From Pseudomonas sp. R84 (lineage in GTDB: Bacteria; Pseudomonadota; Gammaproteobacteria; Pseudomonadales; Pseudomonadaceae), in contig NZ_CP019426.1 in the NCBI RefSeq assembly GCF_009834515.1, positions 4,143,501-4,207,500 on the forward strand: 64,000 nt of DNA. Reading direction: 5' to 3'. The notes below the pieces were generated by a model that had not been told where the DNA came from, did not search any database, and saw nothing but the letters and a program-made list of their open reading frames with translations. Positions within the stretch are counted from its first letter, which is position 1, and every line of letters starts with the position of its first letter. Made by a program: the position numbers and the translations under genes. This document shows, piece by piece, positions 24,129-33,336 of the stretch.

Positions 24129-24368
24129 ATGATCATCGTTCCGCTGGCTGAAGCCAAAAACAATTTATCCAAACTCGTCGATGATGCCGCTGCTGGCCAA
24201 GTCATCACGATTGCCAAGCATGGGCGGGCGATGGCTCGCCTCGTTCCCGTAGGAAAACCCAGCGCTCAGCGTATTGGCGCAATGAAAGGCAAACTGGTGT
24301 TGCCCGACGATTTCGACTCACCACTGCCCGATGACATGCTTGATACATTTGAGGGCACTCAAGCATGA
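24129..24368 (+). CDS. Phd/YefM-family antitoxin
   Basis: 79 residues from the ATG at 24129, which has GGGGTGAG just upstream. The frame is open from 24030, but that part covers the operator and is not family-like. The N-terminal IVPLAEAKNNLSKLVDDAAA folds as the Phd DNA-binding domain, and the C-terminal MKGKLVLPDDFDSPLPDDML is the toxin-binding tail. The stop overlaps the toxin ATG by 4 bases. Confidence 0.92.
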   Translation: MIIVPLAEAKNNLSKLVDDAAAGQVITIAKHGRAMARLVPVGKPSAQRIGAMKGKLVLPDDFDSPLPDDMLDTFEGTQA

Positions 24369-24742
24369 GGCTTCTGCTCGACACGCACATTTTGCTCTGG
24401 ACGCTCAGTGATGACGCCAGATTGTCCGGCAAAGCCAGAAAATTGATTGAGAACGCCGCCGAAATCTACATCAGCGCCGCCACTTTCTGGGAAATGGCAA
24501 TCAAGGTCGGGCTCGGCAAGCTGAATGTTGATCTGGAAGAAGTCCGCCAATATTGTCTCGACAGTGGCTTTATCGAACTGCCAGTGACTGCAGAGCACGC
24601 CATCGCCGTGAAGGATCTTGAGCACCATCATCGCGATCCGTTTGACCGCATTATCATCGCCACAGCAATGACCGAGCCGATGAAGTTGCTCACGGCTGAT
24701 GCTTTGGTTGCTCGTTACACAGATCTGGCTGTTCTGGTCTGA
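24365..24742 (+). CDS. PIN-domain toxin (VapC-type RNase)
   Basis: 125 residues. The acidic residues of the PIN nuclease are visible: D6 (LLLDTHILLW), the glutamate of ATFWEMAIK, the aspartate of DPFDRIIIATA and that of LLTADALV. It is translated from an ATGA overlap with its antitoxin. Expected to be a type II toxin that cleaves RNA. Confidence 0.93.
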   Translation: MRLLLDTHILLWTLSDDARLSGKARKLIENAAEIYISAATFWEMAIKVGLGKLNVDLEEVRQYCLDSGFIELPVTAEHAIAVKDLEHHHRDPFDRIIIATAMTEPMKLLTADALVARYTDLAVLV

Positions 24743-24810
24743 TCAAGACACATCCAGTACCGGCACACATCAATGATGGCGGCGGGTCGGTCGATATCTT
24801 TTTCGTCTGA

Positions 24811-24914
24811 CACACCGCTATCGCGAGCAGGCTCACTCCTACAGGTTTTTGTGTCGTTCACAGATGCGGTGTACGCCGCGAACCTCTGTGGGAGTGAGCC
24901 TGCTCGCGATAGCA
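24811..24914. repeat. Two REPs in outward-facing order
   Basis: ACACCGCTATCGCGAGCAGG at the left and TGTGGGAGTGAGCCTGCTCG at the right. The two arms are inverted, but in the opposite order to the other REP pairs in this window. Confidence 0.8.
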
Positions 24915-24931
24915 ATCGCAGCGGCACCAAC

Positions 24932-24956
24932 AAAAACGGCACCTTCCGGTGCCGTT
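24932..24956 (-). terminator. Rho-independent terminator of the glycerol transporter operon
   Basis: Stem AACGGCACC/GGTGCCGTT with a TTCC loop, then a T run when read on the minus strand. It lies 20 bases after the stop of the substrate-binding protein gene. Confidence 0.88.
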
Positions 24957-24976
24957 CGCCTTTCACAGTTCCCCTA

Positions 24977-26719
24977 TCACTTACGCGCATCCGCCCAGGA
25001 TTTCAGCAGTTCGTTGTAGCTCACGGTCTCGCCTTTCGGCTTCTCGTTGGCCAGTTTCGGTTTCGGTGCGCCCGGTTGATCAAACCAGTACTGGGCATCG
25101 CGCTCCGGATTCATCTTCGGTGCACAAACAGCCTGGGCCTTGGAGCGTTCGAGGCGGGTCATTATCGCGTCCTGATCCTTGGCCAAACCATCCAGCGCCT
25201 GTTGCGGGGTCTTCTCGCCGCTAGCCGCTTCGGCGATGTGGCTCCACCATAGTTGCGCCAGACGCGGATAGTCCGGCACGTTGGTGCCGGTCGGGGTCCA
25301 TTGCACGCGGGCCGGGCTGCGGTAGAACTCGACCAGACCACCGAGCTTCGGCGCCAGATCGGTCATCGCTTGCGAGTTGATGTCCGACTCGCGAATCGGC
25401 GTCAGGCCGACGATGGTTTTCTTCAACGAGACAGTTTTCGAGGTCACAAACTGCGCATACAGCCACGCTGCCAGTTTCTGTTTCTCAGGCGTGGACTTCA
25501 TAAACGTCCACGAACCCACGTCCTGATACCCAAGCTTCATGCCCTCTTCCCAATACGGCCCGCGCGGCGATGGCGCCATGCGCCATTTCGGTGTGCCGTC
25601 GGCGTTGACCACCGGCAGGCCCGGTTTGGTCATGTCGGCGGTGAACGCGGTGTACCAGAAGATTTGCTGCGCAATGTTGCCCTGCGACGGCACCGGGCCG
25701 GACTCGGAGAAGGTCATGCCCGCCGCTTCCGGTGGCGCGTACTTCTTCAACCAGTCGACATATTTGGTGGTGGCGAACACCGCCGCCGGGCCGTTGGTGT
25801 CACCGCCTCGGGTCACGCTGGAGCCGACCGGGTGGCAGTCCTCGACGCGAATCCCCCACTCGTCCACCGGCAAGCCATTCGGAATGCCTTTGTCGCCGCC
25901 ACCGGCCATGGAGAACCAGGCATCGGTGAAGCGCCAGCCCAGCGACGGGTCTTTCTTGCCGTAGTCCATGTGCCCGTACACGCGTTTGCCGTCGATTTCC
26001 TTGACGTCTTCGCTGAAGAATTTGGCGATTTCTTCATAGGCCGACCAGTTCACCGGCACGCCCAATTCGTAGCCGTACTTTTCCTTGAACTTGGCTTTCA
26101 GATCGGCACGTTCGAACCAGTCGGCGCGGAACCAATAGAGGTTGGCGAATTGCTGGTCAGGCAGTTGATAGATCTTGCCGTCCGGCGCGGTGGTGAAGGA
26201 GATGCCGATGAAGTCCTTGATGTCGAGCGTCGGCGAGGTGAAGTTCTTGCCTTCGTTGGCCATCAGGTCAGTGATCGATTCGGTCTTGCCGTAGCGAAAG
26301 TGCGTACCGATCAGGTCCGAGTCGTTGACCCAGCCGTCATAGATGTTCTTGTCCGACTGCATCACCGTCTGCATTTTCTCGACCACGTCGCCTTCTTGCA
26401 GCAGGTCGTGGGTGAGCTTGATCCCGGTGATTTCGCTGAACGCCTTGGCCAGCACTTTCGACTCGTATTCGTGGGTGGTCAGGGTCTCGGAAACGACCTT
26501 GATGTCCATGCCGCGAAACGGCTCGGCGGCCTTGATGAACCACTTCAACTCTTCGAGTTGCTGCTCGGCCGTCAGGGTCGACGGTTTGAATTCACTGCCG
26601 ATCCATTTTTTCGCCGCGTCCTCGTAGGCATCGGCCCAGGCGGATGCGCTCAAACCGCTGAGTGCCAGCATGGCTGCCAATGAAATGCTATGTCGCAGCT
26701 TATTGTTTTTGTCGAACAT
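24977..26719 (-). CDS. glpV: Glycerol-type ABC transporter substrate-binding protein
   Basis: Periplasmic binding protein of the GlpSTPQUV importer type. 580 residues from the ATG at 26719, long for the class. The signal peptide ends at ASAWA. The mature part has the extracellular solute-binding (family 1-like) pattern with PFRGMDIKVVSETLTTHEYE, GKIYQLPDQQFANLYWFRAD and a tail ending YNELLKSWADARK. The six-gene set (two ATPases, two permeases, DUF2160 protein, this) equals the glycerol uptake system described in Rhizobium. Substrate by analogy only. Confidence 0.85.
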   Translation of the reverse strand: MFDKNNKLRHSISLAAMLALSGLSASAWADAYEDAAKKWIGSEFKPSTLTAEQQLEELKWFIKAAEPFRGMDIKVVSETLTTHEYESKVLAKAFSEITGIKLTHDLLQEGDVVEKMQTVMQSDKNIYDGWVNDSDLIGTHFRYGKTESITDLMANEGKNFTSPTLDIKDFIGISFTTAPDGKIYQLPDQQFANLYWFRADWFERADLKAKFKEKYGYELGVPVNWSAYEEIAKFFSEDVKEIDGKRVYGHMDYGKKDPSLGWRFTDAWFSMAGGGDKGIPNGLPVDEWGIRVEDCHPVGSSVTRGGDTNGPAAVFATTKYVDWLKKYAPPEAAGMTFSESGPVPSQGNIAQQIFWYTAFTADMTKPGLPVVNADGTPKWRMAPSPRGPYWEEGMKLGYQDVGSWTFMKSTPEKQKLAAWLYAQFVTSKTVSLKKTIVGLTPIRESDINSQAMTDLAPKLGGLVEFYRSPARVQWTPTGTNVPDYPRLAQLWWSHIAEAASGEKTPQQALDGLAKDQDAIMTRLERSKAQAVCAPKMNPERDAQYWFDQPGAPKPKLANEKPKGETVSYNELLKSWADARK

Positions 26720-26766
26720 AGAGACCTCCTGTTTAAGTTGTGGAGCCGCGTTGCCGAACGACTCGA

Positions 26767-27042
26767 CTAGCCCCAACGCATCACAGCCAACAGCCACACC
26801 AGGGACAACGCGGACGCCACCCAGATGCTCCAGTCGGTGGCGCCGATCACCAGCAAATGCAGGTAGGCGCTGCCGAGAAGACCGATAAACAAACGATCGC
26901 CACGGGTGGTGGCAATCGGCAGAAAACCTCGCCGCAGGATGCTCGGCGAGCGCAATTCCCAAGTGGTCATGCCGACCAGAATCAGGCCGATGACGATGAA
27001 GAATGCGGCTGTCGGGGTGGTCCAACTCATCCATTCCATCAT
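26767..27042 (-). CDS. glpU: DUF2160 membrane protein, GlpU-like
   Basis: 91 residues from the ATG at 27042 (a second ATG directly follows and has slightly better spacing from GAGGAG). Three hydrophobic helices are visible. The protein family occurs almost only inside glycerol-type ABC operons. Its role is not established. It lies 7 bases after the permease gene. Confidence 0.82.
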   Translation of the reverse strand: MMEWMSWTTPTAAFFIVIGLILVGMTTWELRSPSILRRGFLPIATTRGDRLFIGLLGSAYLHLLVIGATDWSIWVASALSLVWLLAVMRWG

Positions 27043-27049
27043 CAGCTCC

Positions 27050-27850
<801 letters not shown>

Positions 27851-27859
27851 GGCCGGGCC

Positions 27860-28726
27860 TCAGCGGTTGGCGTCGGAGTGCGTCATGGCGGTGTAGAACA
27901 GCCAGGACACCAACAGGATGATCAGGAAGTACACCAGCGAAAACGCCGCTGCCGGACCGAGGTCGAATTGCCCTACGGCCATCTGGGTCAACGTCTGACT
28001 CAAGAAGGTCGTGGCGTTACCCGGCCCGCCGCCGGTGAGCACGAACGGCTCGGTGTAGATCATGAAACTGTCCATGAAGCGCAGCATCACCGCGATCAGC
28101 AGCACGCTCTTCAGCTTGGGCAACTGAATGTGCCTGAACACCGCCCAGGCTGAGGCCCGATCGATGCGCGCCGCTTGGTAATACACGTCGGGAATCGCGC
28201 GCAAACCGGAGAAGCACAGCAGCGCCACCAATGAAGTCCAGTGCCAGACGTCCATCACCAGCACCGTCACCCAGGCGTCCATGGTGTTGGCCGCGTAGTT
28301 GTAGCTGATGCCCATTGCGTTGAGGCTGGAACCGAGCAGACCAATGTCGGCACGGCCGAAAATCTGCCAGATGGTGCCGACCACGTTCCATGGGATCAGC
28401 AGCGGAATCGCCAGAATGATCAGCACCACCGACGACCAGCGACCCTTGGTCGGCATGGTCAGCGCGACGGCAATGCCCAAAGGAATTTCGATCAGCAACA
28501 CGCAGGCCGAGTAGATGAACTGACGCAGCAATGAATCGTGCAGACGTGGATCGAGCAGCACTTGTTTGTACCAGTCAGCGCCGACAAAGTAGCGGCTGGA
28601 CTGGTCGAAGATGTCCTGCACCGAATAGTTGACCACGGTCATCATCGGGATCACCGCACTGAACGCCACCAGCAGGAACACCGGCAACACCAGCCACCAG
28701 GCCTTGTTGTTCTGCACCTTGTTCAT
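27860..28726 (-). CDS. glpP: ABC transporter permease, glycerol type
   Basis: Inner-membrane permease of the MalF type. 288 residues, six membrane segments. The EAA loop reads AIPDVYYQAARIDRASAWAV (about residues 188-207) and contacts an ATPase. The start overlaps the stop of the upstream ATPase gene by 4 bases. Confidence 0.88.
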   Translation of the reverse strand: MNKVQNNKAWWLVLPVFLLVAFSAVIPMMTVVNYSVQDIFDQSSRYFVGADWYKQVLLDPRLHDSLLRQFIYSACVLLIEIPLGIAVALTMPTKGRWSSVVLIILAIPLLIPWNVVGTIWQIFGRADIGLLGSSLNAMGISYNYAANTMDAWVTVLVMDVWHWTSLVALLCFSGLRAIPDVYYQAARIDRASAWAVFRHIQLPKLKSVLLIAVMLRFMDSFMIYTEPFVLTGGGPGNATTFLSQTLTQMAVGQFDLGPAAAFSLVYFLIILLVSWLFYTAMTHSDANR

Positions 28727-29832
28727 GGCTGCACCTCATCGTCGGCTTCGAGCAGAAACTCATCGGCATAGACCATCAGCCACTGCGCCGGGAAACTGAT
28801 GTACGCGATGCCCTGTGGCACCGGTTTGTCTTCCGCCAAACGTACTTTCAACGGTGCGCCGTCGAGGTCGAGGGTCATGATCTTGTAGGTGCCGAGGTCT
28901 TCGACGTGTACGACCCTGGCCTGCATCGCGTCATCAAACGGCTCGTCCCACACATGAATAAACTCCGGGCGGATGCCGACCTTCAGATTCTTCCACTGAC
29001 CGTGTTCGATATGGCGCTGCATGGCGTCGGACAGCGGCAGGTGCGTCGAGGCGAAACCGACGCCACCGGGTTGCGGCTGCACGTCGATCAGGTTCATCCC
29101 GGGGCTGCCGATGAAATAGCCGACAAAGGTGTGGCTCGGCCGCTCGAACAATTCCCGTGGTGTGCCGAACTGGACGATCTGACCGCCGTACATCACCGCA
29201 ATCTTGTCGGCGAAGGTCGAGGCCTCCAGTTGATCGTGGGTGACGTAGACCATGGTGATGTTGAACTGCTCGTGGATCTGCTTGAGCTTGCGTCGCAATT
29301 TCCATTTCAGGTGCGGGTCGATCACCGTCAGCGGTTCGTCGAAGAGGATCGCCGAAACGTCGTCGCGGACCAGACCCCGGCCCATCGAGACTTTCTGTTT
29401 TTCGTCAGCGGTGAGGTTGCGCGCCTTCTTGCTCAGGAGGTTTTGCAGGTCGAGGACTTCGGCAATTTCCTGCACCTTGCTGTGCACTTTCGCCTCGGCC
29501 ATGCCCTGATTTCGCAGGGGGAAAGCGAGGTTGTCGAACACGGTCATGGTGTCGTACACCACCGGAAACTGGAAAACCTGGGCGATGTTGCGCTTCTCCG
29601 GCGTCAGGTCGTTGACCGCTTTGCCGTCGAACAACACATGGCCCTGCGAGGGGCTGAGCAGTCCGGAGATGATGTTGAGCAAAGTCGACTTGCCGCAACC
29701 CGATGGCCCGAGCAAGGCATAGGCGCCGCCCTGCTCCCAGACGTGATCCATCTCGCGGATCGCATAGTCCTCGGCGCCGCTCGGGGTTTTGCTGTAGCTG
29801 TGGGCGAGGTGCTGCAAACGGATTTCGGCCAT
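28723..29832 (-). CDS. glpT: ABC transporter ATP-binding protein with altered signature motif
   Basis: Second ATPase subunit of the importer. 369 residues. Walker A GPSGCGKST (42-50), Walker B AILFDE (161-166) and the switch histidine H199 (VTHDQ) are intact. The ABC signature LSGGQ is replaced by LTADE (140-144). A C-terminal OB/TOBE regulatory domain follows from about residue 240. Because GlpS keeps LSGGQ but lacks the histidine, the pair would form one canonical and one degenerate ATP site. The start overlaps the GlpS stop. Confidence 0.9.
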   Translation of the reverse strand: MAEIRLQHLAHSYSKTPSGAEDYAIREMDHVWEQGGAYALLGPSGCGKSTLLNIISGLLSPSQGHVLFDGKAVNDLTPEKRNIAQVFQFPVVYDTMTVFDNLAFPLRNQGMAEAKVHSKVQEIAEVLDLQNLLSKKARNLTADEKQKVSMGRGLVRDDVSAILFDEPLTVIDPHLKWKLRRKLKQIHEQFNITMVYVTHDQLEASTFADKIAVMYGGQIVQFGTPRELFERPSHTFVGYFIGSPGMNLIDVQPQPGGVGFASTHLPLSDAMQRHIEHGQWKNLKVGIRPEFIHVWDEPFDDAMQARVVHVEDLGTYKIMTLDLDGAPLKVRLAEDKPVPQGIAYISFPAQWLMVYADEFLLEADDEVQP

Positions 29833-30926
29833 CAGGCAACCCTCGCGACACGCCGGCCCGGTGCTTGCACCAGACGGCCCTGCGCATCGAAAACAAACAG
29901 TTTGTGGGTCGGGATATAGATGCGGATCGGCGCATCGACGTCGTATTCATGAACGCCGGGCAAGTGCAGCACCAGCAGGAAATGCTCGTTGCGCACATGC
30001 AGGAAGGTTTCCGAGCCGCTGATCTCGGCGACTTCGACAGTGACGGCCAGTTCGAGGTCGTCATCGTTGCTCGGCACCAGCGAGATGTGGCTGGGGCGCA
30101 CGCCGAAGCGGAACTCGCCCTCGCCCACCGGGCGCAGATCGACGTTCAACGGGAAGTGCACAAAATTGGCGAAACTGACTTCGTTGCCGGCGATGCGCCC
30201 GGGCATCAGGTTGATCGGTGGCTCGGAGAATAATTCGGCAGCGAGCACGGTTTGCGGCTGGTGATACACCGAGGTCGACGGGCCACTTTGAATCACCCGG
30301 CCCTCGTGAAGAATCGTCGTGGTGCCGCCGAGTGCCAGCGCTTCGTTGGGTTCGGTGGTGGCATAAATGGCGATGGTGTGGCGCGCCTTGAACAGCTCGC
30401 GCATTTCCTGACGCAATTCTTCGCGCAGTTTGTAGTCGAGGTTGACCAGCGGCTCATCGAAGAGGATCAGCTCGGCATCCTTGACCAGTGCGCGGGCCAT
30501 GGCGGTGCGTTGCTGTTGGCCGCCGGACAGCTCCAGCGGATAGCGTTGCAGAAACTTCTCGATGCGCAGCATCTTCGCGGTTTCTTGCACTTTGCTGTGG
30601 ATGATCTCTTTCGAGACACCGGCCTGACGCAGTGGCGAGGCGATGTTCTCGAACACGGTCATGGTCGGGTAATTGATGAACTGCTGATAGACCATCGACA
30701 CGTTGCGCAACCGCACCGGGCGCTGGGTGACGTCGACGCCGTTCATCAGGATGCGGCCGCTGTCCGGTTTGTCCAGACCGGCCATTAAACGCATGAGGCT
30801 GGTTTTGCCGGACAGGGTGCGGCCGAGCAAAACGTTGAACGAACCGGGTTCGAATTTCAGGCACGCATCGTCGATCCAGGTCTGGCCCTCGACGGTGCGG
30901 CTGACGTGCTCCAGGGTGAGTGACAT
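29832..30926 (-). CDS. glpS: ABC transporter ATP-binding protein lacking the switch histidine
   Basis: First gene of the transporter operon. 364 residues. Walker A GRTLSGKT (35-42), Q-loop YQQF, signature LSGGQ (133-137) and Walker B LILFDE (153-158) are present, but the H-loop reads YATTEPNEA with threonine at 191 where ABC proteins have histidine. A C-terminal TOBE-like domain follows. A sigma-54 promoter stands 45-60 bases upstream. Confidence 0.9.
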   Translation of the reverse strand: MSLTLEHVSRTVEGQTWIDDACLKFEPGSFNVLLGRTLSGKTSLMRLMAGLDKPDSGRILMNGVDVTQRPVRLRNVSMVYQQFINYPTMTVFENIASPLRQAGVSKEIIHSKVQETAKMLRIEKFLQRYPLELSGGQQQRTAMARALVKDAELILFDEPLVNLDYKLREELRQEMRELFKARHTIAIYATTEPNEALALGGTTTILHEGRVIQSGPSTSVYHQPQTVLAAELFSEPPINLMPGRIAGNEVSFANFVHFPLNVDLRPVGEGEFRFGVRPSHISLVPSNDDDLELAVTVEVAEISGSETFLHVRNEHFLLVLHLPGVHEYDVDAPIRIYIPTHKLFVFDAQGRLVQAPGRRVARVA

Positions 30927-30970
30927 GGCTCGGCCTTTTTATTATTGGAGTCAAGCGACCTGTGCACGGG

Positions 30971-30986
30971 AGCGAGTTTCGTGCCA
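30971..30986 (-). promoter_or_regulatory. Sigma-54 (-24/-12) promoter of the glp operon
   Basis: Read on the minus strand: TGGCACGAAACTCGCT. The invariant GG and GC are present with exactly 10 bases between them, and the -24 half is perfect; the -12 half has one mismatch to TTGCT. Transcription would start about 35 bases before glpS. The divergent gene encodes a sigma-54 activator. Confidence 0.8.
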
Positions 30987-31022
30987 GAAATGGCAAGTGG
31001 TTGATTTGGCGTGAAAATCGTT

Positions 31023-31098
31023 GAAACAGTGGGGAACAGGCGTTCATTGCTGAACACATTTGAACAGTCGGGCGATTGACAATGAACAATAGTGAACA
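31023..31098 (-). promoter_or_regulatory. Enhancer-like array of TGTTCA hexamer pairs
   Basis: On the minus strand TGTTCA occurs in pairs whose members are 10 bases apart: 31093/31083 and 31061/31051 exact, 31033/31023 degenerate. The array lies 40-110 bases upstream of the -24/-12 promoter, where activators of the NtrC/AcoR type bind. The intergenic stretch 30927-31308 contains promoter, array and a REPIN, no gene. Confidence 0.65.
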
Positions 31099-31148
31099 AC
31101 ACTCTATGAACGCTTTTTGCCCGATCTCGTAAACACGGAAGATCCATT

Positions 31149-31235
31149 GTAGGAGTGAGCCTGCTCGCGATAGCGGTGTGTCAGTCGATGCAAACATGTC
31201 TGACACACCGCTATCGCGAGCAGGCTCACTCCTAC
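31149..31235. repeat. REPIN (inverted pair of REPs)
   Basis: GTAGGAGTGAGCCTGCTCGC and its inverse enclose about 30 bases. The arms continue through GATAGCGGTGTGTCAG/CTGACACACCGCTATC, giving a long hairpin. It lies between the enhancer array and the activator gene. Confidence 0.92.
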
Positions 31236-31308
31236 AGGGGATCTGTGCAGGTTTCGAAGATCGGGTTCATAACAACAATAAAAATCGCTGCATCAGAGGC
31301 CCACTGCC

Positions 31309-33147
31309 ATGGCCGCACCTGCCCCGCCGCTGTCCCACGACGCGATCGTCCAGACTTCCTGGCAACGTTGCCGCGCGTTCGGTCTCGACCACCAAAGCAC
31401 GCCGGCCTTCGATCAACTGCCCGCCGCTAGCATCGCGCAGCTGCTCGACAGTCATCATTCGCTGGTGCAGACCACGCACCAGGAAGTCCTGCCCTATTAC
31501 GAAAACATCCTCAGCAACTCCAACTGCCTGATCATGCTCGCCGACAATCAGGGCCAGGTCCTGACCTCGTGGGGCACGCAACGCTTTATCGAGCCGAATC
31601 TGGCGCGGGGGTTTCAGGCCGGTGCGAGTTGGGTCGAGCGCACCAGCGGCACCAACGCGATCGGCACGGCGCTGGCGTGTGAACAAGCGGTGCACATCGA
31701 ACACGATGAACACTTTCTCAAGGCCAACCGTTTCATGACCGGTTCCGCCGCGCCGATTTTCGACGCCGAGCGCAAAGTCATCGCGGTGCTTGATGTGTCC
31801 AGCGACAGCTATCTGCCGCCCTCGCACACTTTGGGCATGGTCAAGATGATGAGCCAGACCGTGGAGAACCGGCTGATCCTCAACCTGTTCCATGGCCAGC
31901 ACTTTCAACTTACCTTCAACACCGGGTTGAACAACCTCGACAGTCAGTGGGCGGGGTTGTTGATTTTCGATGAGAGTGGGCAGGTGTTGTCGGCCAACCG
32001 CCGGGCGGACAATCTGCTCGGTGTGCGTTTGTCGCGGGTAAGCGTTGAGAGCCTGTTCAAAGTGTCGCTGCTGGAGTTGATCAACCAGCCGGACGGGTTG
32101 CCGTTTGCCTTGCAGACGTCCGGGCGTAACCGTTTTCAGTGTTTGTTGAAGCGGCCGAAGCAGGCGTCGGTTCAGCCGCGCGTTTTTGCTGCTGAACCTA
32201 AAACCGCCGCGCCCACTGCCATCAGTCTCAACACCCTGCACTTCGGCGACAGTCGCGTGGAAAAAGCCGTGCGTCAGGCTGAGCGGTTACTGGAGAAAGA
32301 CATTCCGCTGCTGATCCATGGCGAAACCGGGGTCGGCAAGGAAGTTTTCGTCAAAGCCCTGCATCAGGCCAGTTCACGTAGCAAACAGGCGTTCATTGCC
32401 GTCAACTGCGCGGCGATCCCCGCCGAACTTGTCGAATCCGAGTTATTTGGCTACGAGAAAGGTGCGTTCACCGGCGCGAATCAGAAAGGCAGTATCGGGC
32501 TGATTCGCAAGGCGGATAAAGGCACGCTGTTTCTCGACGAGATTGGCGATATGCCATTGCCGACTCAGGCGCGGTTGTTGCGGGTGTTGCAGGAGCGTTG
32601 CGTGCAACCGGTGGGCAGTAGCGAGTTGTTCCCGGTGGATTTGCGGATTATCTCGGCGACTAACCGTTCCTTGCGCGAACAAGTGCAATTGGGACGGTTT
32701 CGTGAGGATTTGTATTACCGCATTGGTGGACTGACGCTGGAGCTGCCGCCGCTGCGGGAGCGCAGTGATAAGGAGGCGTTGTTCAAGCGGTTGTGGGAGC
32801 AGCATCGTGAACCGACGCAGTGGGCGGGGTTGAGCCAGGAGGTGCTGGAGTTGTTCAGCCGTCATCCTTGGCCGGGGAATTTGCGTCAGGTGAGTAGCGT
32901 GATGCAGGTGGCGTTGGCGATGGCTGAGGAGCAGCCGGTGAGGCTTGAGCATTTGCCGGATGATTTTTTTGTTGATCTGGAGATGGAGCCGGTGGAGAGC
33001 GCGGCGCCGTTGGCGGTTGATTTGAATGATGTGGAGGCGTTGAACCGGGAGTTGAAGGCTTCCGGGGGGAATATTTCGCATTTGGCTCGGCGGTTGGGGG
33101 TGAGTCGGAATACGCTTTATAAGCGGTTGCGGCAGATTGAAGGTTGA
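31309..33147 (+). CDS. Sigma-54-dependent activator, AcoR-like
   Basis: Likely activator of the divergent glycerol-type transporter operon. 612 residues. An N-terminal GAF-like sensor (about 60-200) is followed by the AAA+ domain with Walker A GETGVGKE (338-345), the sigma-54 contact loop GAFTGA (385-390), Walker B GTLFLDEIGD (405-414), and an arginine-finger region. The C-terminal Fis-type helix-turn-helix reads NISHLARRLGVSRNTLYKRL. Architecture equals AcoR. The inducer cannot be read. Confidence 0.92.
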   Translation: MAAPAPPLSHDAIVQTSWQRCRAFGLDHQSTPAFDQLPAASIAQLLDSHHSLVQTTHQEVLPYYENILSNSNCLIMLADNQGQVLTSWGTQRFIEPNLARGFQAGASWVERTSGTNAIGTALACEQAVHIEHDEHFLKANRFMTGSAAPIFDAERKVIAVLDVSSDSYLPPSHTLGMVKMMSQTVENRLILNLFHGQHFQLTFNTGLNNLDSQWAGLLIFDESGQVLSANRRADNLLGVRLSRVSVESLFKVSLLELINQPDGLPFALQTSGRNRFQCLLKRPKQASVQPRVFAAEPKTAAPTAISLNTLHFGDSRVEKAVRQAERLLEKDIPLLIHGETGVGKEVFVKALHQASSRSKQAFIAVNCAAIPAELVESELFGYEKGAFTGANQKGSIGLIRKADKGTLFLDEIGDMPLPTQARLLRVLQERCVQPVGSSELFPVDLRIISATNRSLREQVQLGRFREDLYYRIGGLTLELPPLRERSDKEALFKRLWEQHREPTQWAGLSQEVLELFSRHPWPGNLRQVSSVMQVALAMAEEQPVRLEHLPDDFFVDLEMEPVESAAPLAVDLNDVEALNRELKASGGNISHLARRLGVSRNTLYKRLRQIEG

Positions 33148-33158
33148 GTGAATCCCGT

Positions 33159-33336
33159 TCCCCTCACCCCAGCCCTCTCCCCCAGGAGAGGGAGCCGACC
33201 GAGGTGTCTGGCGCTGGACATCGACCTGAAAAAACCAGTCGATTATGGATTCAGAGCATCACGTTCAAGTCGGTGTATCTCTCGAACATCCCCCATTCAG
33301 TCCCCTCTCCTGGGGGAGAGGGCTAGGGTGAGGGCG
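33159..33336. repeat. MITE-like repeat, copy B
   Basis: About 178 bases with the family's inverted ends and internal landmarks (GACCGAGGTGTCTGGCG, TCGATTATGGATTCAGAG, AAGTCGGTGTATCTCTCGAA). Its right end overlaps the last codons and stop of the convergent MFS gene. Confidence 0.78.
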
